The notes under the pieces were generated by a model. That model was not told the DNA's origin. It did not search any database and was given only the letters and a program-made list of their open reading frames with translations. Shown in pieces: positions 10,811 through 21,317 of a stretch of 64,000 bases of DNA (within the stretch, counting starts at the first letter, position 1; each line of letters begins with the position of its first letter). Source of the DNA: Sesamum alatum (lineage: Eukaryota > Streptophyta > Magnoliopsida > Lamiales > Pedaliaceae); contig JACGWO010000006.1 of NCBI GenBank assembly GCA_034509735.1, positions 15,130,645-15,194,644 on the forward strand, in the 5' to 3' direction. A program made the position numbers and the translations under genes.

Positions 10811-11377
10811 GGATATGCATATTAGATATGCCGCCACAAAAGCATTCTTTGGAACCAAGCTTGCTGAAGGATCGTCTGTACAGAGTCATGGGGTTAAGAT
10901 GTTCTCCCCAATGGAGAAGCTCGAGGACCTTAAAGTTGGGCTTAATAATGACACGTACATGGACGTGATCCTCCAGTCGCTTCCTCCGTCCTATGACCCG
11001 TTTGCTGTAAACTACAACATGAACGGACTTGAGAAGTCTATTCATGAGTTGATCAACATGCTGGTCCAATACAAGACAACGACCCACAAGTCAGCGCCGG
11101 CGGTATTGATAGGAGAGGCTTCGACCTCCAAGGCGAATGGAAAGAGGGCCGGACGCTGGAAGAGGAAGAAGGGAAAGGGGAAGACGGTTGCGGCCCCTGC
11201 TCGCGCTCCAAGCACCCCTGTTGCCCCGGTGGGGATGGGAAAAGGGAAAGGGAAGGAACGTGGTTCTCAGTCGTCCAAGGCAAATGATGTCTGCATGCAT
11301 TGCCAAGGAAAGGGGCATTGGAAGAGGGAGTGGCCACAACTCCTCTGCAATCCAGATATGTTTGTGTTCAACGGTAT
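10806..11377 (+). pseudogene. Copia gag, C-terminal part (outer copy)
   Basis: Gag resumes here after the inner insertion with HIRYAATKAFFGTKLAEGSS and continues to the basic stretch and zinc knuckle. The knuckle (11292-11333) reads CX2CX4HX4W: the last Cys codon TGC is TGG, so zinc binding should be lost. Near 11370 the frame jumps to sequence that in the inner copy lies upstream of the integrase. The whole aspartic protease region (about 340 bp) is therefore deleted. Confidence 0.9.
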
Positions 11378-12237
11378 AATTGGATTATGACTACAGAACA
11401 CAAATGGAAACATGATAATCAAGATAACGCATGCGAGGTTAGGTCATATTTCTAAAGATAGGATAAGAAGGTTGGTGGACTCAAAAAGTCTAGAAACAGA
11501 TGATTTGGACAACCTACCGACCTGCGAATCCTGTCTAAAGGGAAAGATGACCAAGAAACCCTTTGTTGGACAAAGCACGCTAGCCAACAGTCTATTGGAT
11601 TTGATCCATACGGATGTCTGTGGCCCACTAAATACTCAGGCTAGAGGTGGGTACTCGTACTTCATAACCTTTACCGATGATCATTCACGGTATGGTTATG
11701 TTTACATGATGAGGTACAAATCTGAAGCCTTTGGAAGGTTAAAGGAATACAGACTTGAAGTAGAGAACCAAATCGGTCGAAAGATCAAAGCCCTTCGTTC
11801 GGACCGAGGTGGAGAGTATTTGAGTGGTGAGTTTATTGATTATTTAAAAGAGAATGAGATTCTCTCTCAGTGGACCCCTCCTGGAACACCACAGCTTAAT
11901 GTTGTGTCTGAAAGGAGGAATCGGACCTTGTTGGACATGGTCCGATCCATGATGAGTGTTACCGAACTCCCCTTATCCTTCTGGGGATACGCTCTTGAGA
12001 CGGCGGCCAAAGTTTTGAACTTGGCGCCATCTAAGAACATATCCCAGACGCCATATGAGATATGGTATGACAAGCCTGCCTCCTACAAATACTTGAAAGT
12101 GTGGGGTTGCCCCGCATATGTCAAGAGATTAGTCGGAGATAAACTGGACTCGAGATCTAGTTTATGCAGGTTTATCGGGTATCCGAAAGAAACTGCGGGG
12201 TATTATTTCTATGATCCCTCCGAGCAAAAGGTTTTTT
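11378..12237 (+). pseudogene. Copia GAG-pre-integrase and integrase (outer copy)
   Basis: An 11-bp deletion between two GCA repeats near 11431 removes codons just before HARLGHISKDRIRRL. The integrase core then runs open with all three acidic residues visible: DLIHTDVCGPL, FTDDHSRYGYVY and LRSDRGGEYLSGEF. The C-terminal part follows (SQTPYEIWYDKPASYKYLKV). An extra T in a T run at 12232-12237 (six instead of five) shifts the frame at EQKVF. Confidence 0.9.
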
Positions 12238-13104
12238 GTCTCGTGAAATGCAGTGTTCTTGGAAAAAGGGTTTTTCATCGGATAGTCGACGCAATGAGGT
12301 ACTCCTTGAGGAATCAAGTGAGGTACCCCATGAGTCGGTAATGACATCTGAGCTAGTAGTTCCCACTGATAATGTTCCAGTCCTCCGTAGGTCGGCCAGA
12401 GTATCCCAAGCACCTGATAGCTATGGATTTCTGGGCCTGACCGGTCAGTTGGATAGTGATCTAAAGATGTATGGAGAAGTGATGTCGGACATCGACTCGG
12501 ATAAGTGGCTTGAGGCTATGAAATCCGAGATGGACTCGATGGGTACAAACCAGGTTTGGACCCTAGTAGATCCACCCAAAGGGGTAAAACCCATAGGGTG
12601 TAAATGGGTCTACAAACGTAAGCTTGGAGCTGACGGGGAGGTTACAACCTTCAAAGCCAGACTTGTAACGAAGGTTAACACTCAGCGACCCGAGGTCAAT
12701 TTTGAGGAAACCAACTTGCCCATAGCAATAACTAAGTCCATTCGGATACTGCTTGTGATAACAGCATGGTATGACTATGAAATATGGCAGATGGACGTGA
12801 AAACTGCCTTCCTCAATGTTTTGATAGAGCAAGAGATCTATATGGATCAACCGGAAGGTTTCACATCTGTTGGAGAAGAGCAGAAGGTCTGCCATCTCCA
12901 AAGGTCCATCTATGGCCTCAAACAAGCTTCCCGAAGCTGGAACATACGTTTTGATGAAGTCATACGGGGATATGATTTCATTAAGAACGAGTCGGATCCT
13001 TGTGTATACAAGAAGATTAGTGGGAGCTCAATTGCGGTTCTGGTGCTTTACATGGATGACATCTTGCTCATAGGGAATGATACTAAGATGTTGGGAACCA
13101 CTAA
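12238..13104 (+). pseudogene. Copia reverse transcriptase (outer copy)
   Basis: After the T-run frameshift the frame is open through the linker and RT. Visible RT motifs are KWVYKRKLGADGEVTTFKAR, the catalytic Asp in QMDVKTAFLN, the LQRSIYGLKQASRSW motif and the active-site YMDD. RT copies the element's RNA into DNA. The frame breaks near 13105, where several bases are missing compared with the family sequence just before STQFSMKDMG. This is the most complete RT of the three family copies, though part of a dead element. Confidence 0.9.
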
Positions 13105-13975
13105 TTGTCGACACAATTTTCCATGAAGGATATGGGCGAGGCATCCTACATCCTTGGCATCAAGATCTACAGGGATAGATCTAGAAGGATGTTAGGAATG
13201 GCCCAATCCTCGTACATTGAGAAAGTCTTGAAGAGATTCAAGATGGAGAACTCAAAACGAGGATTCCTTCCTATGAGGCATGGAATTACGTTATCCAAGA
13301 AGCAGTCTCCTAAGACTAATAAGGAGCTTAAACGGATGTTGGACATCCCCTATGCTTCAGCCGTAGGCAGCATTCAGTACGTTGTCCAATGCACTAGACC
13401 TGATGTGGCTTTCACTTTGAGCGTGACTAGTCGATATCAGTCGTGTGCCGGGAGGCACACTGGAGTGCGGTTAAGACTATCCTGAAGTACCTGAAAAGGA
13501 CTAAGGACATGTTCTTGATCTACGGTGGTGGAGAATTGATGCTGGAAGGCTATAGCGATGCTATCTTCCAGTCGAATGACGATGATACCAAGTCTCAGTC
13601 TGGTTTTGTATTCAGGGTAAATGGTGGCGTTGTTACTTGGAAGGGTTCCAAATAGGCTACCACGGCGGATTCCAACATAGAGTTTGGAATACATAGCGGC
13701 TTTGGAAGCTGCTAACGAGACGGTTTGGTTGATGAGCTACATCCAAGGGTTGGGTGTAGTGCCTAGCATTGCTAAGCCTGTAATTATCTTCTATGATGAC
13801 AACGGGGCGAAAGTGCTGGCAAAGGGACCGAGATCTCATCACGATCCAAGCATATTCTTAGACGCTACCATCTGCTCAGAGAGATGGTTAGTAGGAGTAA
13901 CGTTCGGTTGGACCGAGTCAGCTCCGCGGAAAATATAGCAGATCCACTTGCTAAGCCCGTGTCGCAAGTTGCCCA
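13105..13975 (+). pseudogene. Copia RT C-terminus and RNase H (outer copy)
   Basis: The frame runs from STQFSMKDMGEASYILGIKI to about 13445. There one G is missing from a GGGG run, so CAGEAHWSAVK becomes frameshifted. The correct frame continues to 13655, where a TAG replaces the Gln of WKGSKQAT. Further RNase H similarity continues to about 13975 with more shifts. The 3' end leads directly to the polypurine tract. Confidence 0.88.
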
Positions 13976-14028
13976 TACTCACCATCTGGAAAAGAGGGTT
14001 TGAGGTCAATGGGTGATTGGCTTTAGGT

Positions 14029-14040
14029 CAAGTGGGAGAT
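14029..14040 (+). other. Polypurine tract of the outer Copia element
   Basis: CAAGTGGGAGAT lies immediately before the LTR start TGTTAGAATAGG. It is the same tract as in the inner and third copies. Confidence 0.9.
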
Positions 14041-16225
14041 TGTTAGAATAGGTGACTAGAAAGTCAATAGGTTTAGCATTTTGTAACCTATTTGACAACT
14101 TGATGTAATGTAATATTATGTGATGAATAAAATGAGTATTCGTCATCAATGGTACCTTCTTTGTTGTGCTCATTTTACATATGTTAAAATGGTATTTTAC
14201 TTGTTTCGCAACAAAGCCCACAGACCACGATTAACAACTCATGCAGTTGGGCCACGCATTAGATGGTGGTCATGAAACCAACTGATTAAGAGTTGGGTCT
14301 GAAACGTTCCAAGTCAAGGACCTCGAGACAGGACATCGAGAGTCCTATGGAGACTTGCATCAAAAGTCGTGTTCATTAGATGCGTGTCATGTTTCATTGG
14401 CGACAAGCGTGGGACGCCTGCACGATCTTGATGGGTTGGTCGACTGGGGTCGAGCCGGCTGGACTAACTCGTGGGGATCATCATATGAAAGCCTTAGAGG
14501 CTTGATCGGTATGATTGGATTTCTCCGGTTTCGATAGTACGGGAGTAGTCCTCAAACTTGAGGAACCATGGCAGTCACGTACACAGGACGGCTGTATCTT
14601 GGATCTGGCAAGAGGTGATCATTCTGTAAGATGATCATGATAAGCTTTGTCCAGTGCAGTCGGAATGTGTAGCGAGGACAGTAGGTTCTAAGAAGAAGAT
14701 CCGTCCCATGTCAGTATGTGACAGAAGTATCTCCTATGCACTTGGAGACACGTTCATGCTGTTTAAAGCTATGGCCACAGTGGATGGTCAAACAGGGAAT
14801 GGTTTCCTGTGTCGACGCAATGAGGCATGCGTAGTCTCGAGTATTAAGCATAGATGCCTAGTCAAGGATGGGAACCGAACGCCCAATTCCATACCCTAGA
14901 CTAAGGCCGTGAGACGATAGACGGAAGGACCATACCCGTACGGAATCGGCGCCTAAATGTTCACGCCAACATTCACCTAGTCTCTAGTGCCATGAACCGT
15001 GCTAGACAGCCACCCATGGTAACGGGCCCTTGTGGGACACGGGCTCAAGTCTAGCTGAGGGTGAACCTAAAGGGTCTCACACAAATCACCAAGAAGGTAG
15101 AGACATTAACTTGGAGTCAATTTTGAAGGATGAATAAGTAATTGGATTACTTAAGGGATTGTCCATTGGATGGACGGGCCGATATTGTATTGGGCCCTCG
15201 TTTAATCGGTAAATGGGATTTATCGATTAAATATGGAAAGTTGAGATGTTGGATCTTTTGATTGGATTGAAAGATCAAGGGGAATTATTTAAGTGGACAT
15301 TAGATTAAATTGGACTTAATCTTGGGTTTGTCGTAATTGGATTACGGTAAAACCCGGTCCGTTAAATTTTGACCCGAGAGGAGAATTAATTCCTATTTTG
15401 GAATAGGAAGAAGTTGGACTTCTTCCCTAATTAAGCATGGCCGAAAATGCTACCTTGGAGGAAGCAAAATTCAGCCATGTTGGATGCTAGGTGGTATTTG
15501 ACTTGTCTCTTTTGGAAAGAGACAAATCAACTCCAATCAAGCCCTTCCCTTTTGGTATGATTTGATCATACCTTAAAAGTTGGTAGGCTTGATTGAAGAA
15601 TTAATGGTGATTGATTGGGAAGACATCCTTGGATGAACCTAGACACATTCCAATAATCACATTAATTATGTATATATATTAGTATATACTAACACCTATG
15701 CAAGAGATTTCATAATTCATATTTTCTAGGAAAAGAAGAACAAAAAAATCGTCCACTCTCCTCTCTTCAAACTTTCGGCCCTCTCTCCCTCTCTTACTAG
15801 TGTTCTTCATTTAATCTTGGATCAAAAGGGAAGAACAAAGTAAGTTTAAGAAGAACACTAATCCATAGTGTTTGTCTTCTTAAACCGGTTCCTTCTAAAC
15901 CCGTTTTCTTCCGGTGTGGTGTGGATCAACTTTGGAGAGTTCATACATTTGAACTTGGTGAACATTCCGAAGAAGGAACAAAGCAAGTAGCCGTGCACAC
16001 GTGAAAACTGCGAAGGTAACGATTAATTACACTTTCATTGTTTTCATTTCATCTATGCCCTATGTATGATATGTGATTTAATATTGATACATGCTACATC
16101 GAACGCCCGGTTGAGCACCCAAGGGTACACCCCTTGGGATTACATTTATTTATTTGTTTAAATTTATGTATTTCCTCGCCTTCTCGCTTCCGCTCGCGCT
16201 CCCGGACGGATCTGCTTGTCCGTCA
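14041..16225 (+). repeat. 3' LTR of the outer Copia element (2185 bp)
   Basis: It starts TGTTAGAATAGG and ends CTTGTCCGTCA. It is the reverse-complement relative of the two LTRs of the inner copy, with clearly more substitutions and small indels than those two show to each other. The base run after it is AAGAA; the left duplication is outside the window, so the target site cannot be verified. Confidence 0.9.
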
Positions 16226-16895
16226 AAGAATAATTTGACTAAGTCTAGCCTAAATTGACTAGGATTTAACTAGGTCAAAGTCCTAGTCAATGTGTGCCTC
16301 TTAATTAGAGTTTGAAGAGGAATAGGAGTATTCCTCTTCTATAAATACTCATAGATGCACACATACACAAGGTGATCATCTTATGAGCACACACACAAAC
16401 ACACACCGCCAACCATCCCTCTCTCTCTCTCTCTCTCTCGTCCCTTCCTCCTCTTTTCTCCAAGAAAAGCCTAGTTCCTTATTTTGATACAAGTGGACAC
16501 TAGATGGATTGATAACGTTAATTAATAACGCTTGATCGATTTGTCCTCCCTATTTCTCTTGATTTCTTGCTAGCACGGGGATCAAGATTTGGTAGGACTA
16601 CGTGGACGATTTAGAGGGTTCCTAACTTGGAATCTTGGTGGCAAAACGTTGAACAACGCGTGTAGCGGTACAAAGAAAAAACTACAACCGGGTATGTCAA
16701 TGTTCTTGGCGTTTTTCTTTGTTGCAACCCTATGGCCACCATGAATAATGCATGCTTTATTCTTTAATTCATGAGATACACCAAACGCTCGGGAGGTTCA
16801 GGGAAAAACCCATTGAACGTGTTTTAAATTCCATAAAGTATTTAAATTCATCGCGCTTCTAGATTCGCGCTCCTCCCAGGACGATCAATACTAGC
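16226..16895 (+). mobile_element. LTR-like or promoter-bearing retroelement fragment, unclassified
   Basis: There is no conserved reading frame. A TATA box (TATAAATA at 16340-16347) lies 5' of a short CA-rich stretch and a CT microsatellite at 16418-16439. The 3' end (GCGCTCCTCCCAGGACGATCAA) resembles the end of some plant retroelement LTRs, but neither clean TG/CA ends nor a duplication is visible. It lies between the outer Copia LTR and an older Copia coding relic. It may be a truncated LTR of another family, or of the older relic itself. Confidence 0.4.
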
Positions 16896-16944
16896 TTTTA
16901 ACTACCATATCAGGTCCAGCGGATCTGATCAAAGGCTCTGGAAG

Positions 16945-17654
16945 TAGGGGTGGGCGTTGGGTCGGGTAGTTCGGGTCGGGTACCCAAAATTTCGGGTGGC
17001 TATTTTAACTACACGATCCCGACCCGTAGTATACGGGTACCTGAAACTTCGGGTACCCGATTTAATCGGGTACCTGACAATTGGGTATCAGATACCCAAT
17101 TTCCTTTTTTTTTTTAAAAAAAAAAAGATAAATATTGCAATATACTCTTTAATCATTTAATATATTAACTAAAATTTTTAACTTCAATAAATTAAACTAA
17201 AGGATAAAATGTACAAATAAACTGAATAAAACTAAAAATAGAAATTAAGTAATCATAATAAATTAAACATATAACAAAATTAAATATTAAACACATCATT
17301 TGAGTTTAGTAAATTTCTTTCACCTTCTTTTTATGATTTTAAGATTTGTAGAAATACAAATTGCGGAGAAGAGAAAACTGAAAGAATATTTAAAAATAAA
17401 CTTTTGTTGGGAAAGAAGAAGACATAGAAGAAGAAGATTTAAAGGAAGGATAAATAAATAATTTTTTCTTTTCTTTTTGAAAAAAATATCGGGTACCCGA
17501 TCGGGTAGTTTGGGTAGGACTCCCCTACCCGAAACCCGACCCAAATTTTAGAAGTCGGGTATTGGGTTACAATTTTAAAATAACCCAAGAAAAAATCCGA
17601 ACCCGATCGGGTCGGGTCGGGACCCGAACTACCCGACCCGAATGTCCACCCCTA
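16945..17654. mobile_element. hAT-type MITE (710 bp) with 8-bp target duplication
   Basis: The ends are inverted repeats: TAGGGGTGG at the left and CCACCCCTA at the right. Pairing continues through a GGGTCGGGTAGTTCGGGTC stretch of about 40 bp with a few mismatches. The 8 bp TCTGGAAG occur at 16937-16944 and 17655-17662. Excising the element and one duplication restores the Copia protease-region reading frame across the junction. The interior is AT-rich and codes for nothing, so it must have been moved by a hAT transposase from elsewhere. Confidence 0.93.
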
Positions 17655-17662
17655 TCTGGAAG

Positions 17663-18716
17663 AGCAACTATAGTGCTACCTAATGGTACTAAACTTCATA
17701 TAATGGATGCTTTATAATCATCCGAGTCCAGAAGAAATTTACTCAGTTTTAAAGATATAGTCTCAATGGTTATCATATTGAGACCACTAATGAAAGCAAT
17801 ATAGAGTATCTACTCATTACTTCACATAGTTTGAGCCTGAAGCTCATACTAAAAACACTACCCTCTTCCTCTTCGAGATTTATTATACAATCTTGAAAAT
17901 AATTGAAATTAATGTATTGGTACACCAGAAGTGTTCCAACTCCAAAATCTTTAAGCTTTAGCATGATCGTCTTGGGCATCCGGGATCGATATATGATGTG
18001 TCGTATTATTGAAAATTCGTATGGTTATCCATTAAAGAACCAGAAGATTCTACCAAATGAAATGCCATGTAATGCTTGTTCACAAGGTAAATTAATTATC
18101 AGACCATCATCTTCAAAAGTTGTTATTGAGTCACCATCTTTTCTTGAAAGAATTCAAGGTGATATATGTGGACCAATACATCCACCATGTGATTCATTTT
18201 GATATTTTATGGTATTAGTAGATACATCAACTAAATGATCTCATTTATGTCTTTTGTCTACTCGTAATCTTGCATTTGCTAGACTATTTGCTCATATAAT
18301 TAGATTACATGCACAATACTAGATTCCCAATTCGCAAAATTCGTTTGGACAATACTAGTGAATTTACTTAAAAAGATATTTGATAACTATTGTTTGTCAA
18401 TGGGAATTGATGTCGAATATCCAGTGGCACATGTACACACTCAAAATGGTCTAGCTGAATCTTTTATTAAAAGATTAATGGACTGCCAGACCTTTACTTA
18501 TGAGATCAAAATTACCTGTATTTACTTGGGGACATGCCATATTACATGCTGCATATTTTGTTAAAATTAGACCAACAACTTATCAGAAATATTCCCCATT
18601 ACAACTTGTCTTTGGTCAACCCCCAAATCTTTTTCATCTTAGAACATTTGGTTGCGCAGTTTATGTACCAATTGTGCCTCCAAAACACACAAAAATGGGT
18701 CCATAACGAAATTTAG
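17663..18716 (+). pseudogene. Copia relic: protease-downstream region and integrase
   Basis: Pieces in different frames read as GAG-pre-integrase (a zinc motif ending CNACSQGK) and integrase. The latter shows FLERIQGDICGPIHPP (first acidic residue), a Tyr-Phe-Met-Val-Leu-Val-Asp segment (second) and RLDNTSEFT (third region). The C-terminal part includes PTTYQKYSPLQLVFGQPPN and FGCAVYVPI. Stops occur at about 18201, 18230, 18322 and 18704. It is not functional. Confidence 0.8.
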
Positions 18717-20092
18717 GTATTTATGTTGGACTTGACTCTCCATCCATTATTAGATATTCTGAACCAATGACAGGTGACCGTTATACAGGACGTTTTGAAG
18801 ATTATCAATTTGATGAGTCTGTTTTTCCTCCATTAGGGAAAGAAAAGTCTGTGCATGAAGCACAACAAGAAATTATATGGCATGAGATAAAGTTATCTCA
18901 TTTTGACCATCTCATTAAAGAATGTGAACTTGAAGTTCAGAAGATCATTCATTTTCAAAATATTGCAAATCAATTACCTGATGCTGTTAATGCACCTGCA
19001 AGGATTGAAATATTTGAAAGATCAAAAATCAATCTAGCAGCTACTAAGTCCCTACCACACCTGAAGTGTGGAAGGCCAGTCGGTGCAAAGATAAAACTCC
19101 ATGAAAGAGAAAAACACAAATTAAAGTTCCTGAAGAACCATATAAAGCTCCTGAAGAGCCTATACCCACAAACCAGACAATGAAATTAATGTTCAAATTT
19201 ACTCTTGATAGTAATCCTCCTAAAGAGGAGCATGATCCTCCTGAAGAGGAACTTTCTTCTCCTAAAGAGAACCAAGTACCTGAAAATAATGAGATCTCAA
19301 TAAATTATTCACAATCAGGAGAAATATTGGACAGAAATAAAATCGTTACCGATAACGTATTTGCATTCAAAATTGCTTTTGATATCACCAACAGTGATAA
19401 TGAAATTAAACCACAAATCATCGATGAATGCCGACGGAGAAATGATTGGCCAATGTGGAAAGAAGCAATTCAAGCAGAGCTAGACTCGCTTGCAAAACGA
19501 GAAGTATTTAGACCTAGTCCAAACACCTAAAGGTGTTATACCTATAAGTGGGTATTTGTCCGAAAAAAATGAGAAAAATAAAATTGTGAGATACAAAGCA
19601 CGATTAGTTGCACAAGGTTTCTCGATAAACCTGGAATTGATTACGAAGAGACATATGCTCCTGTTATGGATACAATTACTTTTAGATTCTTGATCAGTTT
19701 AGTGGTCATACAAAGACTGAAAATGCAGTTGATGGATGTGGTTACTGCATATTTGTACGGATCACTAGACAAGGATACTTATATGAAAGTCCCAGAAGGG
19801 CTCAAGATGCCATAAGCATATAACAATAAACTCAGAAGTGTTTATTCTACTAAGTTATAAAGGTTTTTATATGGACTAAAGCAATATGGTCGCATGTTGT
19901 ATAATCATCTGAGTAATACCTTCTTAAAGAGGGATATGAAAACAATGAGATTTGCCCATGTATTTTTATTAAAAAATCACCAAATGAATTTGCTATAGTT
20001 GCAGTATATGTTGATGATTTGAATCTTATTAGGATTCCAACAGAGCTCATCAAAACTGCAAGTGCCCTTAAGAACAATTTGTAATGGAAGAC
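18717..20092 (+). pseudogene. Copia relic: linker and reverse transcriptase
   Basis: The frame 18767-19183 corresponds to the linker between integrase and RT (MTGDRYTGRFEDYQFDESVF). RT begins near 19440 (WPMWKEAIQAELDSLAKREV) and shows VRYKARLVAQGFS, QLMDVVTAYLYGSLD with the catalytic Asp, a RFLYGLKQ-like motif and YVDD at about 20010. At least five frameshifts or stops separate these pieces, and the linker contains short Lys/Glu/Pro repeats. Confidence 0.8.
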
Positions 20093-21003
20093 CTTGAAAA
20101 AAAATTAAGTTTGCCTTGGATTACAAATTTAACACATGCCACAAGGTATTTTTGTTCACCAATCCACTTATACACAGAACGTCCTGAAGCACTTTCACAT
20201 ATATTATGCTCACCCCTTGAGTACTCCTATGGTTGTTCGACCACTTGATATGAAAAATAATCCATTTCGTCCTCCTGAAGAAGATGAAAACATTCTTGGT
20301 CCTGAAGTACCATATCTAAGCGGTATAGGAGCACTTATGTATCTTGAAAATTGTACAAGACCTGATACATCTTTTGCAGCTAACTTACTAGCAAGATATA
20401 GTTTCAATCCTACTCGAAGACATTGGAACGGGATTAAACATATTCTCGTTATCTCTGTGGAACAACTGATATGGGATTGTTTTACCCATATGGATCAATT
20501 CTCAGTTAATTGGTATGCAAATGCAGGCTATTTCTCCGATCGACATAAAAGGAGATCACAAACTGGTTATCTGTTTACATATGAAGGTACTGCTATCTCA
20601 TGGAGATCAGTTAAACAAACATTGGTGGCTACATCTTCAAATCATTCAAAAATAATTGCAATTCACGAAGCAAGTAGAGAATGTGTTTGGTTGAAATCAG
20701 TCATCAAACATATCAAAGAAAATTATGGATTACTTATTGAAGAAGATCCAATAGTACTCTATGAAGATAATGTTGCGTGCATTACTCAAATACGAGGAGG
20801 TTATATTAAAGGAGATAGGACGAAGCACATTTCACCAAAGTTCTTTTAAACACACGAGCTCCAGAAGAAAGGTAAAATTGATGTCAAGCAGATAATGTCA
20901 AGTGAAAATTTTGCAGATTTACTTACCAAGGCCTAACTTGCAACAACATTTAAGAAAATCATCCATAACATCGGAATGAGTCGTCAAAAGGACATCCAGT
21001 GAG
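20093..21003 (+). pseudogene. Copia relic: RNase H region
   Basis: The long frame 20136-20849 includes VPYLSGIGALMYLENCTRPD, an RNase H segment in which the usual Tyr-Ala-Asp-Ala reads Tyr-Ala-Asn-Ala (NWYANAGYFSDRHKRRSQTG), and VLYEDNVACITQI. The expected C-terminal motif with Asn-Phe-Ala-Asp-Leu-Leu-Thr-Lys follows at about 20905 in another frame. Losing the first catalytic Asp would inactivate RNase H even without the stops. Confidence 0.82.
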
Positions 21004-21292
21004 AATGCTTATACTTGTGAGGGGGAGACACATACATATTGTACTCTTTTTCATTCGCTTAGGTTTTTTGCCATCAGGTTTTTCCATCGCAAAATTTAAC
21101 GAGGCAATTCGATATATTTTAATTCTGAAGTATTCAAATATGGATCCCGAAGTATCTTTATGAAGTAACCTTTTGAATACCGAAATATTATAAAGAATAG
21201 TGTACTCTTTTTTCCTCAGTCAAAGGTTTTTATCCCAATGAGTTTTTCCTTGACAAGGTTTTAATGAGGCACATTCTTTACAAATGGTCATT

Positions 21293-21317
21293 CAAGGGAG
21301 AGTGTTATAAACGTAAA
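21293..21317 (+). other. Polypurine tract and 15-bp LTR stub of the older Copia relic
   Basis: CAAGGGAGAG (21293-21302) is followed by TGTTATAAACGTAA, a typical Copia LTR start. The LTR breaks off after about 15 bp where the GGCCCCGTTTGG end of a MITE begins. An earlier purine run at 21018-21030 could also serve, but it is followed by transcribed-type T-rich sequence, so I prefer this one. Confidence 0.6.

Larger units (their letters stand above)
1..16225 (+). mobile_element. Ty1/Copia LTR retrotransposon, outer copy (interrupted, 5' end outside window)
   Basis: The element consists of 1-929 and 10806-16225; the part between is a second copy of the same family on the opposite strand. Visible in order are the end of the leader, gag, GAG-pre-integrase and integrase, RT, RNase H, a polypurine tract and one LTR. 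This is the Copia order, with integrase before RT. The 5' LTR and primer site lie left of the window: by comparison with the inner copy, position 1 is about 1.2 kb downstream of the primer site. The coding region is dead. It has a stop in gag, a deleted protease region, several frameshifts and a Cys-to-Trp change in the zinc knuckle. Confidence 0.93.
16896..21317 (+). mobile_element. Older, unrelated Ty1/Copia relic (5' truncated)
   Basis: Coding similarity starts at about 16900 with the protease-downstream segment ISGPADLIKGSGR. It is interrupted by a hAT-type MITE and resumes at 17663 with ATIVLPNGTKLHIMDALY. Integrase, RT and RNase H follow, then a T-rich 3' region, a polypurine tract (21293-21302) and about 15 bp of LTR. 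It has many stops and frameshifts and is far more decayed than the other Copia family here. No gag, primer site or 5' LTR is recognisable. Confidence 0.85.
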
